This document shows positions 1 to 7,427 of a stretch of 64,000 nt of DNA, piece after piece (position 1 is the stretch's first letter; the number at the start of each line of letters is the position of its first letter). A program made the position numbers and the translations under genes. The notes beneath the pieces were generated by a model. The model ran no database searches, was not told the origin of the DNA, and worked only from the letters and a program-made list of their open reading frames with translations. This DNA is from JAHFDS01 sp964593795 (GTDB lineage Bacteria > Myxococcota_A > Polyangia > JAHFDS01), in contig CAZQJC010000362.1 of NCBI GenBank assembly GCA_964593795.1, forward strand, positions 84,154-148,153, read 5' to 3'.

Positions 1-204
1 GTGCTCCGTCGCATCGCGCGGAGGGTTGCTGCACCTCCTTCCTCGAGGTCGCAGCGCCGGCCCTCCGCGTCGCGCGGAGCCCGTCACTCGTGAGCGGCAG
101 GACCTGCGTCGCGCAGGCCGCTCCTCCTCGCTTGCCGCCACCATCGGCGGCCCTTCGACTGCTTCCCGCAGCGTGCCCGCCCGAACTAGACAGTGTCAAG
201 ATCT

Positions 205-225
205 ATGTTGCCTAGCAGGCAACAT
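205..225. promoter_or_regulatory. Perfect inverted repeat overlapping a start codon (candidate operator)
   Basis: Arms ATGTTGCC (205-212) and GGCAACAT (218-225) surround a 5-nt centre. The right arm covers the ATG at 224. A TATGTT hexamer at 204-209 inside the left arm could be a -10 box. A close copy lies at 5091-5107. The placement suits an operator for the small DNA-binding-like protein encoded directly downstream, or an RNA hairpin hiding its start. Confidence 0.55.
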
Positions 226-484
226 GGGTGATACGAACGAAAGCATGTCGAAGCGCGATCGCGCGGAAGTCGTGCAGGTGGGCGGCCCGATGTTGACCCT
301 TCGGCTCGCCGAGGTCGAGGCGTCGGCGCTCGAGGTCCTCGTGGACCTGCAGCGCCAGGAGACGGCCCACCTGGGCCTGCGCGGTGCGTCGCGCGCGTCG
401 GTGCTGCGCTCGTTGCTCAGGCGCGAGGCGCAGGCGCGGGGCGTGTGGCCGCGGGCGGCGGCCGCGGCGCGCGGGGGGCGCTGA
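224..484 (+). CDS. Small ribbon-helix-helix-like phage protein
   Basis: This 86-residue protein has a core beginning MLTLRLAEVEASALEVLVDL and continuing through SRASVLRSLLRREA. A beta-like strand followed by two amphipathic helices and a conserved Ser/Arg turn resembles Arc/CopG-type ribbon-helix-helix repressors. ATG 224 sits in the palindrome at 205-225; ATG 245 is an alternative start. The open frame upstream of 224 is Arg/Pro-rich and is not used here. It would suit an autoregulated repressor of the tail-end genes. The fold is assigned by pattern only. Confidence 0.5.
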   Translation: MGDTNESMSKRDRAEVVQVGGPMLTLRLAEVEASALEVLVDLQRQETAHLGLRGASRASVLRSLLRREAQARGVWPRAAAAARGGR

Positions 485-485
485 G

Positions 486-1994
486 GTGCGCCCCGACCTG
501 CCGGCTCCGCGCTCCGTGGGCTTCCGGAAGCGGAACCTCGACGTCAAGCTCTACCCCGTGGGCGAGACGCCCGGGGAGGTCGCGCTCGGCAGCGCCACCG
601 GGAGCACCACGATCACGAACGACGTGCTCGCCTGCACGCAGACCGATGACAGCGCGCAGCTCTGCGTGCGCGCGTCGATGGCGCGCCCCGAGTCCGGCCA
701 GGTCATCTCGATCCGAGACGTCCAGGGCTCCGAGATCTGGACCGTGTTCAACGGCGTCGTCGAGACCGTGGGCGGCGTCGTGCAGCGGGACGAGGAGCGG
801 GCTTACTCGATCACGCTTCGCCGGCGCGATGCGGACCCCTACTGGCGGCAGACGCGCCGGGTGGGCGGGCACTTCTTCGTCGGCTCCGAGCTCGCCTCGA
901 TGGCGCGCGCGGCCCTCGCCGACGCCGGCCTGGCCGCGACGGAGTACGACCTGCCCGACTTCGGGGTCAGGATCGGGCAGGGGCAGTTCCAGCTCTCGGA
1001 CCTGAGCCTGTGGGACATGCTGCGGATCGCGCTGCTCCCCGGCTCGCTCGAACCCTTCGTGGACGCCCGCGGCTACGTCAAGGCCATCTCCCGCAACGTG
1101 CAGCGCCCCGCGTGCATCGAGCTCGACGATCGCGCCGTGCTCTCGTTCGAGTGGCAGACGTCGCGCCCGCCCGTGACTGGGGTCCGCGTGAAGTACACGG
1201 ACCCGCAGCTCGCGGAGGTCGAGCAGCCCGAGCGCCTCCTGGCCTCCGAGACCGTGTCGGTGGGTTTCTTCAATGGCTCCGAGCAGCGGCAGGTCTGGTT
1301 CAGCCCGGACCGGCGCACGCGCGTGCGCGGGGCGCGGATGGTCACCAAGCACGGGGCCGGTGACAACGACTGGGCGAACCCCATCCACGCCGGCGAGGCC
1401 TTCACGCAGACCTCGCCCTACGGCGGGGTCATCGGCGTCGAGGTGGACGCTGGGGCGAGCTCGTCAGAGCTCCGCAACCGCTTCCTGATCGAGAGCGGCG
1501 GGGTGGGCGCGGCGAGCGTGGCGATCGCGGCCGGCGGCGCCACCGGCATCGCCGGCGCCGCCGCCCTCGGCGTCCTCCTGACCGACTTCTTCAACTCGGT
1601 GACGAAGCAGGGCACGGGCGTCTACGAGATCTGGGGCCGCCCGTACGACTACGTGCAGGTCATCAACGAGGTCGAGTGCTACGACGAGGACGCCCCCGTC
1701 GAGCGCGAGAACGTCGAGGACCTCGAGAGCGCCCTCATCCCGAACGAGGCCACGGCCGTCGCGCTCGCGACCGCGGAGCTGCTCTTCCGCGTGCGCTCGG
1801 CGAAGAGCGCGCGGATGACGATCCTCGACGACTACCGCGTGGAGCCCGGCGACCTGCTCCGCCTGCCCGAGCAGGTCATCGCGGAGAACGACCTGTCGGC
1901 CGGCGCGCGCTTCTGCGTGCTGCCAGGGATGGCGCGCGACCTCATGCAGGGGCCGGCTGCCGGGCTGATGCTCCCGGGGTTCGTCACGTGGTGA
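486..1994 (+). CDS. Phage tail/baseplate-like structural protein
   Basis: 502 residues from GTG 486, which follows the previous stop by one base. No signal peptide is seen. The sequence is beta-rich and resembles long-tailed-phage hub or tail-associated proteins, with an Ala/Gly-rich hydrophobic stretch (about residues 340-370) that could cross or insert in a membrane, then a segment with GVYEIWGRPYDYVQVINEVE and a C-terminal domain ending in LPGFVTW. The next gene starts within its stop codon, indicating translational coupling. The tail assignment rests on overall composition and the phage neighbourhood, not on a diagnostic motif. Confidence 0.45.
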   Translation: MRPDLPAPRSVGFRKRNLDVKLYPVGETPGEVALGSATGSTTITNDVLACTQTDDSAQLCVRASMARPESGQVISIRDVQGSEIWTVFNGVVETVGGVVQRDEERAYSITLRRRDADPYWRQTRRVGGHFFVGSELASMARAALADAGLAATEYDLPDFGVRIGQGQFQLSDLSLWDMLRIALLPGSLEPFVDARGYVKAISRNVQRPACIELDDRAVLSFEWQTSRPPVTGVRVKYTDPQLAEVEQPERLLASETVSVGFFNGSEQRQVWFSPDRRTRVRGARMVTKHGAGDNDWANPIHAGEAFTQTSPYGGVIGVEVDAGASSSELRNRFLIESGGVGAASVAIAAGGATGIAGAAALGVLLTDFFNSVTKQGTGVYEIWGRPYDYVQVINEVECYDEDAPVERENVEDLESALIPNEATAVALATAELLFRVRSAKSARMTILDDYRVEPGDLLRLPEQVIAENDLSAGARFCVLPGMARDLMQGPAAGLMLPGFVTW

Positions 1995-2320
1995 CGCCGC
2001 ACGCGTGCGGCGAGATCGTCTCCGGCCCGCGGCTCGTGGTGGCCGCGCGTGCCGCCATCTACGTCGCCGATGTGCGCGTCCTCGGCCGCGAGGAGCCGCT
2101 CCAGGACGTTCCGATCGCGCGCGCTGCCGAGGATCAGCTTCGTCATGCCGCAGTAGGAACCGCCGTGGCCCTCCGGTGGTCGGAAGACGGATCGGCCGAA
2201 ATCACGGGGGCGTCCGCGACCAAACCCGGCGAGCGCCGGCGCTACACGGTGCGCCTGCCCGCGGTTGGATCACAGGATCCGGTCGCGATCACGCGGCGGG
2301 ACGCGGGGCGCGAGGACTGA
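1991..2320 (+). CDS. Hypothetical phage protein coupled to the tail-like gene
   Basis: 109 residues. GTG 1991 overlaps the previous TGA (GTGA), and GTG 1988 is an alternative. The sequence suggests a small beta-rich domain (GPRLVVAARAAIYVADVRVL, then TAVALRWSEDGSAEI and RRYTVRLP). It is not recognised. Position after the tail-like gene suggests a minor structural protein. Overlapping spacing and codon use match the flanking phage genes. Confidence 0.5.
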   Translation: MTPHACGEIVSGPRLVVAARAAIYVADVRVLGREEPLQDVPIARAAEDQLRHAAVGTAVALRWSEDGSAEITGASATKPGERRRYTVRLPAVGSQDPVAITRRDAGRED

Positions 2321-2332
2321 CAGGAGAGACGC

Positions 2333-2623
2333 ATGGACCGACGCGAATCAGAAGCGAGCCTCGCCGGCATCCTCGAGCAGCTCGGCGACCAGGAGATCGA
2401 GGCCATCCTCTGGATCGCGACGCGGCTCCTGCACGGCCAGAAGCGCTACGGCACCCTCGACCTCGAGCGGGACCGCAGGGACTTCCGCCACGAACGCGCG
2501 GAGGAACTCGCCGACGCGCTGACGTACAGCGCGATGGACGAGATCCAGCGCGCGCTGCAGCGCAAGGCGCTCGCGCGAGGAGCGCCCGCCGTGAACGTGG
2601 CGCCACCGGGCGGCCGCCGGTGA
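2333..2623 (+). CDS. Small conserved phage protein, possibly MazG/pyrophosphohydrolase-like
   Basis: 96 residues, ATG preceded by the purine-rich ribosome site AGGAGAG. The sequence is all-helical, with the pattern HGQKRYGTLDLERDRRDF followed by HERAEELADALTYSA. The combination of YG..DL, RD(F/W) and E..EElaDAl.Y is common in small phage proteins related to all-alpha NTP pyrophosphohydrolases, whose metal site uses such acidic helices. Function is therefore only suggested. Its stop overlaps the start of the next gene. Confidence 0.5.
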   Translation: MDRRESEASLAGILEQLGDQEIEAILWIATRLLHGQKRYGTLDLERDRRDFRHERAEELADALTYSAMDEIQRALQRKALARGAPAVNVAPPGGRR

Positions 2624-2883
2624 CGCCGCGCGAGCGCAGGCCCGAGCGGCAGTTGACCGTGCTCCTCGAGGCGCTGCTCACGCTGCGCCGCGAGCGCCTC
2701 AGCGTGGCCGAGCTCGCCGGGCGCCTCGAGGTGTCCGCGCGCGCCGCGTACAGGTTCGTGCGGGCGCTGCGGGAGTGCGGCGTGGTGGTGGACGAGGCGC
2801 GCAGCCCCGCGGAGGGCCGGGGGCGGCCCGGGACGGTGTACTCGGTGCCGGCCGAGCCGCTGCGGAAGGTCCTCGGCCTGTGA
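2620..2883 (+). CDS. Winged-helix/HTH DNA-binding protein (phage)
   Basis: 87 residues from GTG 2620, overlapping the previous TGA. Residues about 10-60 form a helix-turn-helix: LLTLRRERLSVAELAGRLEV, then SARAAYRFVRALRECGVVVD. This is the arrangement of HTH_11/DeoR-type winged helices, followed by a basic GRGRPGTVYSVP wing. It may regulate late phage genes or assist replication. Overlaps both neighbours by 4 nt, so it is part of one translational unit. Confidence 0.6.
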   Translation: MTPRERRPERQLTVLLEALLTLRRERLSVAELAGRLEVSARAAYRFVRALRECGVVVDEARSPAEGRGRPGTVYSVPAEPLRKVLGL

Positions 2884-3512
2884 TCGTGCTCGGCATCGAC
2901 GGCGGGCTCGCCGCGCTCGGATGGGCCGCGGTGCGCCTCGAGGCGGGCGGCGAGGTCCTCGAGGGCGTCGGGGTCATCGTGACGGCGCCGAGCGCGCGGA
3001 AGCGGGGCGTGCTGGCGGCCGACGACACCGTGCGCCGCGCGCGCGAGCTCCACCGGGCCCTCTCGGGCGTGGTCGGGCGCTACGGGCCGGCCGTGCTCGC
3101 GATCGAGGCCTTCAGCGCGCCGCGGCACGCCGGGAGCGCCGCGAAGGTCGCCATGTCCGTCGGCGTCGTAGCCTCGATCGCGGAGGCGCTCGGCCTGCCC
3201 ATCGTGTCGGCCTCGCCGCAGGAAGTGAAGCGCGCCGCGACCGGCCGCCAGGACGCGAGCAAGGAAGACGTCGCCCGGGCCGTGTGCGAGCGCTGGCGCG
3301 GCGCCGCCGAGCTCCTTGCCGGGGTGCGGGCGGGCCTGCGGGAGCACGCCGCAGACGCGGCCGCCGTGGTCCTGGCGACGCTCGAGGCCGACACGGTGCG
3401 CATGGCCCGCCGGCTCGCGGTGCCGCCCTGCGGCCCGTGCGCGAACGGGCTCACCCATCGCCACAACGCGGGCACGGACTGCCAGGTCATCGTGGGGCCG
3501 GTGGCCGCGTGA
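2880..3512 (+). CDS. RuvC-like Holliday junction resolvase (phage)
   Basis: 210 residues from GTG 2880 (overlaps the previous TGA). It opens with VIVLGIDGGLAALGWA, the first RuvC acidic motif (Asp in GID). The second acidic residue is in VLAIEAFSAP, and the third acidic cluster is in REHAADAAAVVLAT. Phage resolvases of this RNase H fold trim branched DNA before packaging. Unusually, the C-terminus carries CGPCANGLTHRHNAGTDC, a possible zinc site absent from cellular RuvC. The position next to the small terminase gene fits a packaging role. Confidence 0.75.
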   Translation: MIVLGIDGGLAALGWAAVRLEAGGEVLEGVGVIVTAPSARKRGVLAADDTVRRARELHRALSGVVGRYGPAVLAIEAFSAPRHAGSAAKVAMSVGVVASIAEALGLPIVSASPQEVKRAATGRQDASKEDVARAVCERWRGAAELLAGVRAGLREHAADAAAVVLATLEADTVRMARRLAVPPCGPCANGLTHRHNAGTDCQVIVGPVAA

Positions 3513-3703
3513 CCGCGCCGGCGCACGGCCTCTGGAAGCGGCGCGCGCGGCCCGACCGGAAGTGCTCCGAGTGCCCGGTGACGTTCACGCCGCAGACCGC
3601 GAAGCAGAAGACGTGCTCGAGCGCGTGCGGGCGCGAGCGCCAGCGGCGCCGGGAGCTCGAGCTCAGGGCGCGGCGGGCCCGCGGCCCGGGCAAGGCGGCC
3701 TGA
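3509..3703 (+). CDS. Small zinc-finger-like phage protein
   Basis: 64 residues, GTG 3509 overlapping the resolvase stop. Two Cys pairs, CSECPVTFTPQTAKQKTCSS and the following AC, form a C-x2-C...C-x3-C zinc-binding pattern. A long basic tail (RERQRRRELELRARRARGPG) follows, which would bind nucleic acid. Small proteins of this type often sit beside terminase and HNH genes in phages. Its stop overlaps the next ATG. Confidence 0.6.
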   Translation: MTAPAHGLWKRRARPDRKCSECPVTFTPQTAKQKTCSSACGRERQRRRELELRARRARGPGKAA

Positions 3704-4185
3704 TGCCCACCCCGAAGGGCGGAAGCGGTCCGCGGCGCTCCCCGGCGAAGCTGCGCGCGGTCCTGCCGCACGAACACGCGCCGTCGGTCGAGCTCCCGCC
3801 GCCCCTCGAGCCGCCGCCGCACCTGCCGGCGGAAGCCCAGGAGGTGTGGCGCTGGATCTGCGCGCTCGACCACGTGCGGAGCATCGTCACGATCGCCGAC
3901 GTCCTCTTGCTCGAGGCCATCGTGACGAAGGTCGCCCTTCGTCGGCGGGCCGTGGCCGAGCTCGAGGCGCGCGGCGGCGGGACCTCCTACGAGAGCGCGA
4001 CGGAGGGCGGCGGAAGCATCGAGCGCCCACGGCCGCAGGCGAGCTTGATCGTGGCCCTCGACCGCCAGCTCGCGGGCGAGCTCGGCCGCCTCGGGCTCTC
4101 TCCCGCCGACCGCTCCCGCGTGTCGGCCGCGCTCTCGGCGGGCAAGGCCTTCGACCCCCTCGACGAATTCCGCCTCAAGCGCTGA
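3703..4185 (+). CDS. Phage terminase small subunit, P27-like
   Basis: 160 residues from ATG 3703, overlapping the previous stop. After a basic N-terminus and a Pro-rich segment, the sequence LPAEAQEVWRWICALDHVRS is followed by an acidic helix ending in LLLEAIVTKVALRR, and the C-terminus has LGLSPADRSRVSAA. This last motif (LGL.P..R.R) is typical of P27-type small terminases, which recognise phage DNA for packaging. The usual downstream large-subunit gene is missing; the next gene is an opposing HNH nuclease. Confidence 0.75.
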   Translation: MPTPKGGSGPRRSPAKLRAVLPHEHAPSVELPPPLEPPPHLPAEAQEVWRWICALDHVRSIVTIADVLLLEAIVTKVALRRRAVAELEARGGGTSYESATEGGGSIERPRPQASLIVALDRQLAGELGRLGLSPADRSRVSAALSAGKAFDPLDEFRLKR

Positions 4186-4421
4186 CGCGCGACGGCTGCC
4201 GGGCCGGAGCGCTACCGAGCGTGGCCGAGGGCGCGGCGCGCACGTCGGGCGCGCGGAGACTGCGCCGCCGCTGCACGGCCGCTGCAGGCCGGAGGCGGGC
4301 TCGGGAGGGGCATTCTCGCCACTTGGCAGCTTTCGGATCTCAAGTATCCGGCCGCGTTCATTTCCCCAACCGCTGACCCGGGGTCGCGCGTTCGGCGAGG
4401 ATGTGACCCCCTATACCCCCC

Positions 4422-4979
4422 TCAGCGCGGCCGAGGAGGCAGGCCGAGCCCGCCGTCTTCGCGGCACGTCTTGACGCTGTGGCAGGGCTTGCAGAGCGCC
4501 TGAAGGTTCGACCGCAGGCGGAACCCTGGGTCATCCGGGCTGCGCACGGGCGTGATGTGGTCGGTCACCTCGCTCGGCGTGACGCGCCCCATGAACGTCT
4601 TGCACACGAAGCACACGGTGCAGAGCGCGCCGCCGTGCGCGTCCTTGCCGTGCCCGCAGTGCATGCACGTCGCCTGGCACATGCGACACAAGGGCTCCTC
4701 GGCGCGCACCTGGCGCGCGAGCCGGTCCCACGCGCTGTCGTAGCCTCGCGCGCGCGAGTTTCCCCGGAGCGCGTTCTGCGCCCGCGCCCGCGCCTTCGGC
4801 GTGCAGCGCTCGCACCCGGGGATGACGCCCCCATGCGGACAGGCCCTCTTTGGCGCCGGTGGCACCCATCCACCCTCGCACGCCAGTCTGACGCGAGCGC
4901 GCTGCGCCCGCGCCGACCTGGGCGCCGAGCTCGCACCGCTCGAGCCCTCGCAGCCCTCCGGCTCGGAGCCACCGCGCAC
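4422..4979 (-). CDS. HNH homing-type endonuclease (phage)
   Basis: 185 residues on the minus strand. HNH core at the C-terminus: VTDHITPVRSPDD (first His), SNLQALCKPCHSVKT (Asn and last His within C-x2-C-H). Upstream Cys clusters CRMCQATCMHCGHGKD and CTVCFVCK probably bind structural zinc. HNH nucleases beside terminase genes assist cos cleavage in many phages. The N-terminal 60 residues are Arg/Ala-rich and may be overcalled; an internal start is possible. Its opposite orientation to the terminase gene is unusual. Confidence 0.75.
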   Translation of the reverse strand: MRGGSEPEGCEGSSGASSAPRSARAQRARVRLACEGGWVPPAPKRACPHGGVIPGCERCTPKARARAQNALRGNSRARGYDSAWDRLARQVRAEEPLCRMCQATCMHCGHGKDAHGGALCTVCFVCKTFMGRVTPSEVTDHITPVRSPDDPGFRLRSNLQALCKPCHSVKTCREDGGLGLPPRPR

Positions 4980-5090
4980 CGCGCCAGCGTGCGCAGGAGC
5001 GCCGCCGCCGACCTGGCGCGCACGTTCGGGCGCGGGCGCGGGCGACGCGGCAGGAGCGCGCGCAGGGCGGATCGCGATGGTGGGCGCCGG

Positions 5091-5107
5091 GTTGTCTGGC
5101 AGGCAAC
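5091..5107. repeat. Second copy of the 17-bp palindrome
   Basis: GTTGTCTGGCAGGCAAC matches 207-223 (GTTGCCTAGCAGGCAAC) at 15 of 17 bases. Both are near-palindromic, and the two copies lie at opposite ends of the visible phage segment. A shared operator is likely. Confidence 0.55.
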
Positions 5108-5187
5108 CTCACCAGCTACATCACCAGACGGAATGCCTGGGATTTCTCGGATGTGCCTCTTGTCTGGTGAGGTTGGTGAGGTTGGTG
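5105..5187. repeat. Imperfect inverted repeat with tandem GGTGAGGTT units
   Basis: AACCTCACCAG (from 5105) and a TCACCAGAC block are mirrored by GTCTGGTGAGGTTGGTGAGG (from about 5161), where GGTGAGGTT is repeated in tandem. The arms could form a large hairpin that ends convergent transcription at the phage edge. There is no T-run. Confidence 0.4.
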
Positions 5188-5408
5188 AGGTATCCCATTG
5201 GCGTCCGGTCATGACGGTCTGCCCAGACTCATGCGCCTAGGCGAATCCTTTGCCACGGTTTTGCCGCGGCGACCGGGAGAACCGGCCGGAGCGGACACTC
5301 ATTGGCATCTATGGGAGGGAAGGGTGGTAAGGTGAATCCAGCGTGAATCGCAGGCGAAACCGTGCAAGGTCGCGCGACCGCGCTGGTTTTTCAGTCCTGC
5401 GGGATCAC

Positions 5409-5432
5409 GGTTCGATTCCCTTGCGCTTCCGC
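5409..5432 (+). other. tRNA 3'-end-like fragment, candidate attachment site (selC-like)
   Basis: TTCGATTCCCTTGCGCTTCC (5411-5430) has a T-loop consensus followed by a 3' acceptor strand that resembles a selenocysteine tRNA ending in GCGCTTCCGC. No matching 5' half (GGAAGCGC) exists upstream and the T-stem pairs poorly, so this is a fragment. Integrases often duplicate a tRNA 3' end at the far side of an integrated element. The position at the phage/chromosome junction fits attR; the tRNA identity is inferred. Confidence 0.35.
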
Positions 5433-5559
5433 TGCCTGCTCCTTCCCAGGGCCCGTAACGCTCGTGTTCCATGGACAGACCGGCGAGCACCTGGTGCCAA
5501 GTGATTTCAAGCCACTGTCGCGCCGCCGAAGTGGCCAGCAACTTGCTCTGCCTCAGGGC

Positions 5560-5724
5560 ATGAAGCTCAAGATGATGCTCGCCCTCGTCCTGCTCTCGGG
5601 CTCGGTAGGCTGTGGCACCGACTCCGACAACTTCAAGGTCGCCTGCGACTCGGGATCGGCGACGGTCTCCTCCTTCACGTTCAACTCGTGCACCAAGGGG
5701 ACCAAGAAGCCGGGTTCGCCGTAA
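5560..5724 (+). CDS. Small lipoprotein-like exported protein
   Basis: 54 residues. The N-terminus is MKLKMMLALVLLSGSVGC, a signal peptide with a lipobox-like SVGC, which is weaker than the usual LxGC. The mature part (about 36 residues) is Ser/Thr/Lys-rich with two further Cys residues (VACDSG and NSCTKG) that could form a disulphide. No family is recognised. It sits alone between the phage boundary and the next gene. Confidence 0.45.
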   Translation: MKLKMMLALVLLSGSVGCGTDSDNFKVACDSGSATVSSFTFNSCTKGTKKPGSP

Positions 5725-5824
5725 CAGGACTGCGCCGAGGGGCCCGGTGCTCGGGGCCCAGCCTCTGCTGGGGACCTTCGCTTCGAGCGGCTGGGCTGCC
5801 CGTTGCCGTACGATCGGCTGGACG

Positions 5825-7423
5825 ATGACCGTCGAGCCGCCGTTTCGAGCGAACCCTCGCGCGCTTGTGGTCCTGTGCGCCGTCGGGCTCCTCGTGCGCC
5901 TTGGCGCGCTGATCTCGCTCCGCGAACACCCCTCGTTCCTCCACCACCGCCTCGACGCGGCGCTCTTCCACGACGCCGGAGTGCGCCTGGCGAGCGGCGA
6001 CTTCTCGTTCGGAGGCGAGGTCTTCCACATGAGCCCGCTCTATCAGGGCTTCGTGGGGCTCGTGTACGCGCTCTTCGGCGACGGTCCCGTGGCGCTGCGC
6101 CTGGTCCAGATCGGCCTCGGCCTCGTCACCATCGTCTGCGTGTACCTCGCGTGCGGACGGCTCTTCGGCGAGCGCTGGGCGCGCGCCGGCGGGGCGCTCG
6201 CCGCGCTCTACGGGCCCTTCGTGTTCTACGAGCAGCAGCTCCTCGCGGAGACGCTCGCGGGCGCGCTGTCGGCGGGGCTGCTCGCGGTTGCGCTGCGCGC
6301 GGAGCGCTCGCGCGACTTCGCCCTCGGCGGCGCGCTCCTCGGGCTGTCGATCCTGGTGCGGCCGAACGCGCTCTTGCTCGTGGCGCCGCTCGCGCTGCTC
6401 GCCCGGCGCCCTCGCGCGCTCCTTGCGCTCGTGGCCGCGGCGATCGCCGTCGTCGCGCCGGTCACCCTGCGTAACCGCATCGTGGGTGGCGAGTGGATCC
6501 TCGTCACGGACGCAGGTGGCCTCAACTTCTTCATCGGCAACGGCCCGGGCGCGAACGGCACCTTTCGCATCCCGGCCGAGGTCCCCGACGCGACGAGCGC
6601 GCAGACGCAGTTCGCGGCTTATCGCCGCGTGGCCGAGGGCCGCGCCGGGCACGCCATGACGGCGCGCCAGGTGGATGCCTTCTGGTACGGCGAGGCCACG
6701 CGGCACGTCGCGGCGCATCCGCTGGCCGCGCTGCGCGTGGGCGCGGAGAAGGTGTGGCTCACGCTGAGCGCCCGCGAGCTGCCGAACTCCGAGGACTACG
6801 CGTTCATGCGCACGCAGAGCCTCGTGCTCGCCGCGCCGATGGTGCAGCTCGGCTGGCTCACGCCGCTGGCGCTCCTGGGGCTCGTGCAGCTCGCGCGGGG
6901 GGATCGAAGGCGTCGCGCCGTCGCGCTGGGCGTCGGGTGCTGGATCGCCGCGATCGCCGCGTTCTTCGTCCTCGGCCGTTATCGCGTGTCGCTCGCCCCG
7001 TGGCTGATCGTCGCGGCCGTGGCGGGCGCCCGGGGCCTGGCGGAGGCGTGGCCGGCGCCGCGCGCCCTGGCGCTCCAGGGTGTCGGTCTCGGCCTGGGGG
7101 CCGTGCTCGCGCTGTGGCCGAAGCTCCCCAAGTCATTCGCCGACGAGCTCTACAAGCTCGGCTATGCACACCAGGCGCTGGGGCAACCGGTGCCGGCGGC
7201 GCGCGCCTACGAGGACGCCCTGCGCCTCGAGCCCGAGCACCTCTCGTCGCTGAACAACCTTGCGTCCCTGTGCGAGGAGCGCGGCGACCCCGAGCGGGCG
7301 CGGGCGCTCTGGCGGGCGGTGGAGCGGATCGCCCTTCTGCGTGCCTCGAGCGTGCACGTCGAGCGAGCACGCCGCCACCTCGAGTCGCTGGATCGCGCGA
7401 CTCCCGCCCCGGGTGTAAGATGA
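5825..7423 (+). CDS. Membrane GT-C glycosyltransferase with C-terminal TPR
   Basis: 532 residues. ATG 5825 has a TACGAT -10 candidate at 5809-5814, predicting a 4-nt leader. About ten transmembrane helices follow an N-terminal loop with DAALFHDAGVRLASGDFSFG, where the acidic residue pair matches the first-loop Asp of PMT/ArnT-like enzymes that use polyprenyl-linked sugars. The C-terminus (about 440-510) has a TPR segment, KLGYAHQALGQPVPAARAYE then LSSLNNLASLCEERGDPERA. It probably glycosylates lipids or proteins on the outer face of the inner membrane. The gene at 18395 has a similar membrane-plus-TPR design. Confidence 0.7.
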   Translation: MTVEPPFRANPRALVVLCAVGLLVRLGALISLREHPSFLHHRLDAALFHDAGVRLASGDFSFGGEVFHMSPLYQGFVGLVYALFGDGPVALRLVQIGLGLVTIVCVYLACGRLFGERWARAGGALAALYGPFVFYEQQLLAETLAGALSAGLLAVALRAERSRDFALGGALLGLSILVRPNALLLVAPLALLARRPRALLALVAAAIAVVAPVTLRNRIVGGEWILVTDAGGLNFFIGNGPGANGTFRIPAEVPDATSAQTQFAAYRRVAEGRAGHAMTARQVDAFWYGEATRHVAAHPLAALRVGAEKVWLTLSARELPNSEDYAFMRTQSLVLAAPMVQLGWLTPLALLGLVQLARGDRRRRAVALGVGCWIAAIAAFFVLGRYRVSLAPWLIVAAVAGARGLAEAWPAPRALALQGVGLGLGAVLALWPKLPKSFADELYKLGYAHQALGQPVPAARAYEDALRLEPEHLSSLNNLASLCEERGDPERARALWRAVERIALLRASSVHVERARRHLESLDRATPAPGVR

Positions 7424-7427
7424 TGTG

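Larger units (their letters stand above)
1..5432 (+). mobile_element. Right end of a prophage or phage-derived island
   Basis: Genes from 224 to 4185 are tightly packed on the plus strand, mostly overlapping stop to start, and encode phage-type products: tail/baseplate-like protein, RuvC-like resolvase, small terminase subunit, plus an HNH nuclease on the minus strand. From about 5560 the content becomes ordinary chromosomal genes. No integrase, large terminase, portal or capsid gene is visible, so the rest lies left of the window or is lost. The right boundary is inferred from a tRNA-3'-end-like fragment at 5409-5432. Seen: gene content. Inferred: boundary and prophage status. Confidence 0.65.
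4980..5559. other. Gene-free boundary segment with repeats
   Basis: No convincing gene is seen in this stretch. It holds a 17-bp palindrome copy (5091-5107), an imperfect inverted repeat with tandem GGTGAGGTT units (about 5105-5187), and a tRNA-3'-end-like fragment (5409-5432). Base composition between 5080 and 5340 is less GC-rich than in the flanking genes. Confidence 0.6.

Noticed and set aside
26..223. N-terminal extension of the first phage gene
   Set aside because: The extra 66 codons are Arg/Pro/Ser-rich with no fold pattern; ATG 224 at the palindrome is preferred.
5335..5433. A complete tRNA gene ending at 5432
   Set aside because: The T-loop and 3' acceptor look right, but no 5' acceptor complement, anticodon stem or good T-stem pairs upstream. 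Kept only as a fragment.
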